Shown here piece by piece: positions 59,870 to 64,000 of a stretch of DNA of 64,000 nucleotides. The stretch covers positions 806,001 to 870,000 of the forward strand of contig NZ_JACSKC010000001.1 of NCBI RefSeq assembly GCF_018617395.1, written 5' to 3'. The notes below the pieces were generated by a model that searched no databases, was not told where the DNA came from, and was given only the letters and a program-made list of their open reading frames with translations. This stretch comes from Exiguobacterium sp. s48 (GTDB taxonomy: Bacteria > Bacillota > Bacilli > Exiguobacteriales > Exiguobacteriaceae). The stretch's first letter is position 1, and each line of letters starts with the position of its first letter. Position numbers and translations under genes: made by a program.

Positions 59870-60733
59870 TTAACTCTTGGCAATCCCAAGCATAAATCCG
59901 GCAACGACAATCAAACCGATTCCCATAAAGACGAAGACACGTTCTTTTGTCGTCTTCTCTTCTTTCAAGAGATAGATTCCACCGAGTGTCGCCACGACGA
60001 CGTTCAATTGGGATAAGGCGAATGAGGTCGCGATCCCCACTTCTCCGCTTGAGACGAAAAGTCCGAAGTTCCCGATTCCCCAGGCAATCCCCGCCAAGAT
60101 GTTTTTGAACGTGCGTGGATCCAGCTTCTTAACGTCTTTCTCACGAAGACTGAAAAGCAGTGCCGCGATGAACATCCCGACGGATTGTGGAAGAATCGCG
60201 GTAATTCCTTTTACTTCAAAGTAGTTCGTCAAGACGGCATACGTGACGTAACCGATACTCGAGACGAAGAGGACGAGTAGTCCCTTTTTCAAAGCTCCGG
60301 CACTGTCCTGATCTTTCTTCTGTTGGTATGAGGTCATGGTCGCCCCGATGATGATCAAGACGAGCGCTGAAAACCCTAACCATAGCTCCGTCGTCGTTTG
60401 CCAGTCACCGAGAACGATGACCCCAAAGAGAGACGTCCCGACGAGCTGCATCCCCGTACTGATTGGCATCGCTTTGGAGACACTTAAGATTTGGAACGAT
60501 TGGAACTGCAAATATTGACCGAGCGCCCAGAACGCTCCTGAGATAAATCCGGTCACGATGGCGAGTGTCGTGAACTCCGGTCGGAAGACGAGGGCAATCA
60601 CGGCCGCCATGATCATCGCCCCGATGGTCGTTCCGATTAACTGCTGAATCGGTTTTCCTCCCACTTTCGACACGATGAGTGGAATACTCCCCCACATAAG
60701 TGCCGGTAAGAGTGCCAAAAGAATCATTTCCAT
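59870..60733 (-). CDS. GRP-family sugar permease (GlcU/RbsU-like)
   Basis: Ten-helix drug/metabolite-transporter-fold carrier of 287 residues. Family features: LLALLPALMWGSIPLIVSKVGGKP, GFISGAFWALGQYLQFQSFQILSVSKAMPISTGMQLV, and FGLFVSSGEVGIATSFALSQLNVVVATLGGIYLL. Most likely glucose uptake (GlcU); ribose (RbsU) is possible. ATG at 60733 is chosen because AGGTG lies upstream and the longer N-terminus lacks family similarity. Confidence 0.85.
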   Translation of the reverse strand: MEMILLALLPALMWGSIPLIVSKVGGKPIQQLIGTTIGAMIMAAVIALVFRPEFTTLAIVTGFISGAFWALGQYLQFQSFQILSVSKAMPISTGMQLVGTSLFGVIVLGDWQTTTELWLGFSALVLIIIGATMTSYQQKKDQDSAGALKKGLLVLFVSSIGYVTYAVLTNYFEVKGITAILPQSVGMFIAALLFSLREKDVKKLDPRTFKNILAGIAWGIGNFGLFVSSGEVGIATSFALSQLNVVVATLGGIYLLKEEKTTKERVFVFMGIGLIVVAGFMLGIAKS

Positions 60734-60856
60734 GAAGCACACCTGCTTTCTTAATATAACGTCTAACATGAAATTCCCACGTCTCCAATTTTATAAACCT
60801 AAATTCAAAAAGGGAATTGCCATGTCGAATACTACGATGATATAATGATTTCGAAC

Positions 60857-60929
60857 GGGGCATTAGCTCAGCTGGGAGAGCGCTACGCTGGCAGCGTAGA
60901 GGTCAGGGGTTCGAGCCCCCTATGCTCCA
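60857..60929 (+). tRNA. tRNA-Ala (anticodon GGC)
   Basis: Acceptor GGGGCAT with ATGCTCC and discriminator A; D-arm GCTC-AGCTGGGA-GAGC; anticodon stem CTACG/CGTAG enclosing CTGGCAG (anticodon GGC); T-arm GGGGTTCGAGCCCC. 73 bases, no encoded CCA. A single isolated tRNA. Confidence 0.97.
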
Positions 60930-60936
60930 TTAATTT

Positions 60937-60967
60937 GTCACATCTCGAATGAGGTGTGGCTTTTTTA
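60937..60967 (+). terminator. Terminator after tRNA-Ala
   Basis: CACATCTC/GAGGTGTG stem with a GAAT loop and TTTTTT. Confidence 0.85.
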
Positions 60968-61042
60968 TTGGCATGATGCGATTCAACCCCTTTCTGAACG
61001 GGTAATGTTAGATAGACTTTTTCATATAAGGGGGAATTTTTG

Positions 61043-61375
61043 ATGGAACGCACATCTGTTGAAGAGACTTTGACGAGCGTGATTGAATGCATGCGCGCTT
61101 GTAATCATTGTTTCTCAAAAAGTTTACAAGAAGAAGATTTACACATGTTCACCGAATGCATCCGATTGACACGGGAATGCTCTGACATCTGCACATTGGC
61201 TTTAAATGCCTTAGAAACAGATTCAGCCTTTTCAAAACCAATCGTCGCTCTATGCGCCCAAGTCTGTGATACGTGCGCGGTTGAGTGCGGACGCCATCAG
61301 CATGACCATTGCCAAGCCTGTGCCAAAGCATGTGAGCGTTGTGCGGAAGCTTGCCGTACCCTCGTTGCCGCTTAA
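61043..61375 (+). CDS. Four-helix bundle copper-binding protein (Csp3/YhjQ-like)
   Basis: Helical protein of 110 residues with about 15 cysteines spaced along the helices (ECMRACNHC, ECIRLTRECSDIC, LCAQVCDTCAVEC, HCQACAKACERCAEAC). This is the Csp copper-storage family pattern, where a bundle holds many Cu(I) ions; cytosolic since no signal peptide. ATG at 61043 has GGGGGAA upstream. Monocistronic. Confidence 0.85.
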   Translation: MERTSVEETLTSVIECMRACNHCFSKSLQEEDLHMFTECIRLTRECSDICTLALNALETDSAFSKPIVALCAQVCDTCAVECGRHQHDHCQACAKACERCAEACRTLVAA

Positions 61376-61436
61376 GCACGACATTCGTCTAACTTTCTGT
61401 TAGACTTTTTTTATTGCACAGGAAAGAAGGTAAACT

Positions 61437-62003
61437 ATGAATCATTCCATTCTCGCACTTGACGTGGAGACCGCTAACCGCGATAGCCGTAGCATCTGTT
61501 CTGTCGGATGGAGCATCCTTCAAAACGGAGATGTGGTCGAAACAGACCAGCGACTCGTCAACCCGGAGGAAGACTTTGATATGGGTAACATCCGCGTCCA
61601 TGGCATTCGTCCTAGTGACGTGTGGGATGCACCGGACTTACCGGAAGTGCTTTCCTCTCTTTACCCGATTTTACGGGAAGTGGACCTCGTCATCGCACAT
61701 AACGCCTCATTTGATATGGGTGCTTTGAAAAAGGCGATTGTAAAATATGATCTATTCGATTTCCCGACAATCGAGTACGGTTGCACCGTCAAACTGTCGC
61801 GTAAACTGTATCCAGGGCTGCCAAACCACAAGTTGAACACGATGGCAGAACACTTGAACGTGCCGTTCATTCATCATGACGCCGCGGAAGATGCTCGCGT
61901 ATGCGCGTTACTCATGCGTGACATGATGCAGAAAACCGGAATTACAAGTCCTAAAGAACTACATCGCTATACGTCCGTCAAAACAGGAACACTCGCATAT
62001 TAA
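61437..62003 (+). CDS. DEDDh 3'-5' exonuclease (DnaQ-like)
   Basis: Exonuclease of 188 residues. ExoI ALDVETA (Asp, Glu), ExoII AHNASFDMGALKK (Asp), ExoIII HHDAAEDARVCA (His and Asp) give the complete DEDDh set. Resembles the stand-alone DnaQ-like nucleases of Firmicutes (also labelled polC-type epsilon proteins). Ribosome site AAGAAGG. No associated polymerase gene nearby, so it acts alone or with general repair. Confidence 0.88.
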   Translation: MNHSILALDVETANRDSRSICSVGWSILQNGDVVETDQRLVNPEEDFDMGNIRVHGIRPSDVWDAPDLPEVLSSLYPILREVDLVIAHNASFDMGALKKAIVKYDLFDFPTIEYGCTVKLSRKLYPGLPNHKLNTMAEHLNVPFIHHDAAEDARVCALLMRDMMQKTGITSPKELHRYTSVKTGTLAY

Positions 62004-62036
62004 ACCGGTCATGCAATCATGACCGGTCATTTTTTG
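62004..62036. terminator. Bidirectional terminator
   Basis: ACCGGTCATG/CATGACCGGT with a CAAT loop, then TTTTTT on the plus strand, between convergent genes. Confidence 0.85.
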
Positions 62037-63088
62037 AATATCCATCTTTTTTGAATATAATAACTGACGAAAAAGAGAAAGCTATCGACCGCTACTTTTA
62101 AGATAACCTCGCCCTGTCTGAACAAGAGAAACAAGAGATAGACAAGGATTGCCGAAACGGCCATTTGAAGCACGACGAGACTAAAATATTTCGGAAGGGA
62201 CCGCCGCGCCTTCGAATCGAAGACTACTTTTCGATTCACGAGATAATTGAATAGAGAAGAAATGATTCGAGCGATGACCGTCGCAATGACGACATGAGCC
62301 GTGTCGAAGTATGGAGATAATAAATAAATGAAGAGCGCATACATCCCGACGTCGACAAGGAACGAGGCGACAGACGATAATGAATACATCAAAAACATCC
62401 GGTAAATTAAGATCGAGTCGAGAATCGGTCGGAAATGGGATGAATCATTTTCATTCTCATATACGGTCTGGATGGTCGTTTGTTGAATCGGGACCTGCAA
62501 TCGTTTCGTGAACGTAAGCATATTCATCTCGAACTCATATCGATTCCCCGGAATGTCAATCAGTTGCCTAGCGTATCGCATCGGGATGGCACGAAGCCCC
62601 GTCTGCGTGTCTTTTAACTTCAACCCACTCCCGATCAACATGACGAGCCGTGTCGCCTGATTGCCGAATCGGCTCCGGAGCGGAATCGCATCTCCGCTAA
62701 AATCTCGACATCCCATGATGAGATGATGTGGTTTATTCAACCCTTCCTCATACACGTTGACGACATCTTGCGGTAAATGCTGCCCGTCGGCATCGACCGT
62801 GATCACCCCTATTTTTTCCGGGTACGAATCTATCACGTACCGTAATCCCGTTTTGATTGCAGCACCCTTCCCTTGGTTCTGTTCGTGCGTTAGCACTTCG
62901 TCGACAAAGGATGCCACGCTGTCAAATATCCCTACCGTCGACTCGTCACTACCGTCATTGACTACAATGATGGTCGAAAACCCGCTCTCCCTCAATTTCT
63001 CCACGAGTGTGACGAGTGCAGCATCAGGGTTATAGGCCGGAATCAAAATCGTATACGCTTGGCGTGTCTCCACTTCTTGCATTTGCAT
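62027..63088 (-). CDS. Fused glycosyltransferase family 2 and GtrA-like protein
   Basis: Protein of 353 residues. N-terminal GT-A domain (about 10-220): ILIPAYNPD, IVVNDGSDE and TVDADGQHLPQD (metal-binding DxD). C-terminal four-helix GtrA-like domain (about 235-350, IYRMFLMYSLSSVASFLVDVGMYALFIYLL, RIISSLFNYLVNRKVVF). Likely a polyprenyl-phosphate glycosyltransferase with its flippase in one chain. ATG at 63088 follows GGAGG; longer starts lack one. Confidence 0.85.
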   Translation of the reverse strand: MQMQEVETRQAYTILIPAYNPDAALVTLVEKLRESGFSTIIVVNDGSDESTVGIFDSVASFVDEVLTHEQNQGKGAAIKTGLRYVIDSYPEKIGVITVDADGQHLPQDVVNVYEEGLNKPHHLIMGCRDFSGDAIPLRSRFGNQATRLVMLIGSGLKLKDTQTGLRAIPMRYARQLIDIPGNRYEFEMNMLTFTKRLQVPIQQTTIQTVYENENDSSHFRPILDSILIYRMFLMYSLSSVASFLVDVGMYALFIYLLSPYFDTAHVVIATVIARIISSLFNYLVNRKVVFDSKARRSLPKYFSLVVLQMAVSAILVYLLFLLFRQGEVILKVAVDSFLFFVSYYIQKRWIFKK

Positions 63089-63144
63089 CGCCACCCCTCC
63101 TTCCATTCCCCTATACCCGAAGCAATGAATTCGCATTCCCAATT

Positions 63145-63172
63145 AAAAAAACATCAGCCCTAAGGCTGATGC
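63145..63172 (-). terminator. Terminator after the calcium exchanger
   Basis: CATCAGCC/GGCTGATG around CTAA, then TTTTTTT on the minus strand. Confidence 0.85.
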
Positions 63173-63178
63173 ATGAGT

Positions 63179-64000
63179 TTACCCGATAAAGATCAAGTAA
63201 GACGAAACGAAATAGACGACGACAACGAGTAACGAAGGAATCACATAACGTACCTTCGACGTGACATTTTGTCTGAGCACACTGTACATCACGAGGATCG
63301 ATAGGATGGTGATCCCGACCGCAGATACGAGGTGTGATGTCGAGACATCTGCGAGGATTGATCCATTCCGATAAAAGACATCAGACATGGCGATAATAAG
63401 CATATTAAAGATATTCGAACCGAGAATCGAACCGAACGCCAAGTTGACATTACGAAGTTTGAGTGCCATGAACACGGCGACCGCTTCCGGGAGTGACGTC
63501 GATGCCGCAATCAAGAAGCTACCGACAAAGCTAGAACCGAGTCCTGTGACGACGGCAATCTGGTCTCCCGTGATCGATAGGGCTGTTCCTGCCGCCATGA
63601 TTACGATTGCAGCGATGATGAATCCAAAGACCGCACGTTTGAGCGTGATGTCTTCATATTTCCCGACAACCACTTCTTCTTCGACCTCATGTTCTGCAAC
63701 CGGATCTTTCGGTTGTTTCCCGATATAATAGATTCCGATGCCGTAAAGGATCGCAATGAGGAGTGCGTCGACACCGATTCCGATAAACGTCATATCGACG
63801 CGAACGATCAAGGCAATCAACGTCGTGACGGTCAAGAGTAACCCAAGTCCGGCCGTATACAGATGGTCCCGGCTCGCATAGTTGAACAATTGCTTCTGTC
63901 GGAAGTATAGGTCGAACATCGCTAAGATAAAGATATTGAACAGGTTACTTCCGAGCATGTTTCCGATGGCGATGTCTGGGTTGTCAATCATGACAGCCGA
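63179..64000 (-). CDS. CaCA family Na+/Ca2+-type exchanger, partial at window end
   Basis: The reading frame continues past the right end (the residues before MIDNPDIAIGN read SAV, as in the first alpha-repeat SAV-x-GNxxGSNxFN), so this is the C-terminal part of a ~320-residue protein. First repeat ends IGNMLGSNLFNIF; the second repeat shows SFLIAASTSLPEAVAVFMALKLRNVNLAFGSILGSNIFN. Ten or so helices in the whole family. Ion selectivity (Ca2+/Na+ or H+) not fixed. Confidence 0.88.
   Translation of the reverse strand, partial: SAVMIDNPDIAIGNMLGSNLFNIFILAMFDLYFRQKQLFNYASRDHLYTAGLGLLLTVTTLIALIVRVDMTFIGIGVDALLIAILYGIGIYYIGKQPKDPVAEHEVEEEVVVGKYEDITLKRAVFGFIIAAIVIMAAGTALSITGDQIAVVTGLGSSFVGSFLIAASTSLPEAVAVFMALKLRNVNLAFGSILGSNIFNMLIIAMSDVFYRNGSILADVSTSHLVSAVGITILSILVMYSVLRQNVTSKVRYVIPSLLVVVVYFVSSYLIFIG

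Noticed and set aside
60857-60929. tRNA-Ala as an attachment site for a mobile element
   Set aside because: No integrase, no direct repeat of the tRNA 3' end and normal composition on both sides.
1-64000. CRISPR arrays, toxin-antitoxin pairs, prophage genes
   Set aside because: None seen on either strand; no regularly spaced repeats, no phage structural genes.

Overview
The window looks like chromosomal DNA of a low-to-mid G+C Gram-positive (Firmicutes), most likely Exiguobacterium or a close relative. The signs are type B RNase P RNA, SAM-I (S-box) and TPP riboswitches, strong AGGAGG ribosome sites with frequent TTG and GTG starts, a Spx-type regulator, a Zur-box-controlled CobW protein, a class F sortase with DUF4397 partner, an HssRS/HrtAB heme system and B. 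subtilis-like YkoFEDC. The genus is an inference; the phylum is well supported. Most of the window is ordinary core and housekeeping sequence.

Layout. 0-5.6 kb: Spx paralogue, then two SAM-riboswitch units on the minus strand (metQNI methionine uptake; an MtnE-like aminotransferase with an iron-alcohol-dehydrogenase-family enzyme). 5.7-12.5 kb: AI-2E-family permease, MFS exporter behind a leader-peptide attenuator, POT peptide transporter, glutamine synthetase, extended SDR. 12.5-21.5 kb: stress and hypothetical genes, a RelA/SpoT-domain synthetase with a MarR regulator, the class F sortase/DUF4397 operon, glycerophosphodiesterase with M32 carboxypeptidase, a Rieske oxidoreductase, and a D,D-carboxypeptidase. 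21.8-33.2 kb: PutP, membrane proteins, AGCS symporter, Gfo/Idh oxidoreductase, RlmL-like methyltransferase next to rnpB, a subtilase and unknown genes. 33.3-37.1 kb: hssR-hssS-hrtB-hrtA heme sensing and efflux with a recognisable HssR direct repeat. 37-40.9 kb: hydrolase, CPBP protease, lytic transglycosylase, DUF1643-like protein and a Bacillaceae-type intergenic repeat. 40.9-44.3 kb: TPP-riboswitch ykoFEDC thiamine-precursor ECF transporter. 44.4-52.2 kb: Zur-type CobW chaperone, SMP-30 protein, methyltransferase, rlmN, amidase, msrA behind a third SAM riboswitch, DM13 protein.

52.2-56.7 kb is the one clearly foreign-looking stretch: strongly AT-rich, with long non-coding flanks and a single giant (about 1,208 aa) membrane-anchored YobI-like P-loop NTPase. 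It has the architecture of a lone defence or conflict gene and is the best candidate here for an undescribed system. 56.7-64 kb returns to normal composition: acyl-CoA synthetase/SDR pair, SRPBCC protein, GlcU-like sugar permease, tRNA-Ala(GGC), Csp-like copper protein, a DnaQ-like exonuclease, a GT2-GtrA fusion, and a CaCA exchanger cut by the window end.

Themes linking the genes are methionine economy (three SAM riboswitches over uptake, transamination and methionine-sulfoxide repair), metal and heme homeostasis (Zur box, HssRS/HrtAB, Csp), and RNA-level control (four riboswitches plus one peptide-leader attenuator). No CRISPR array, insertion sequence, integrase or prophage was seen.
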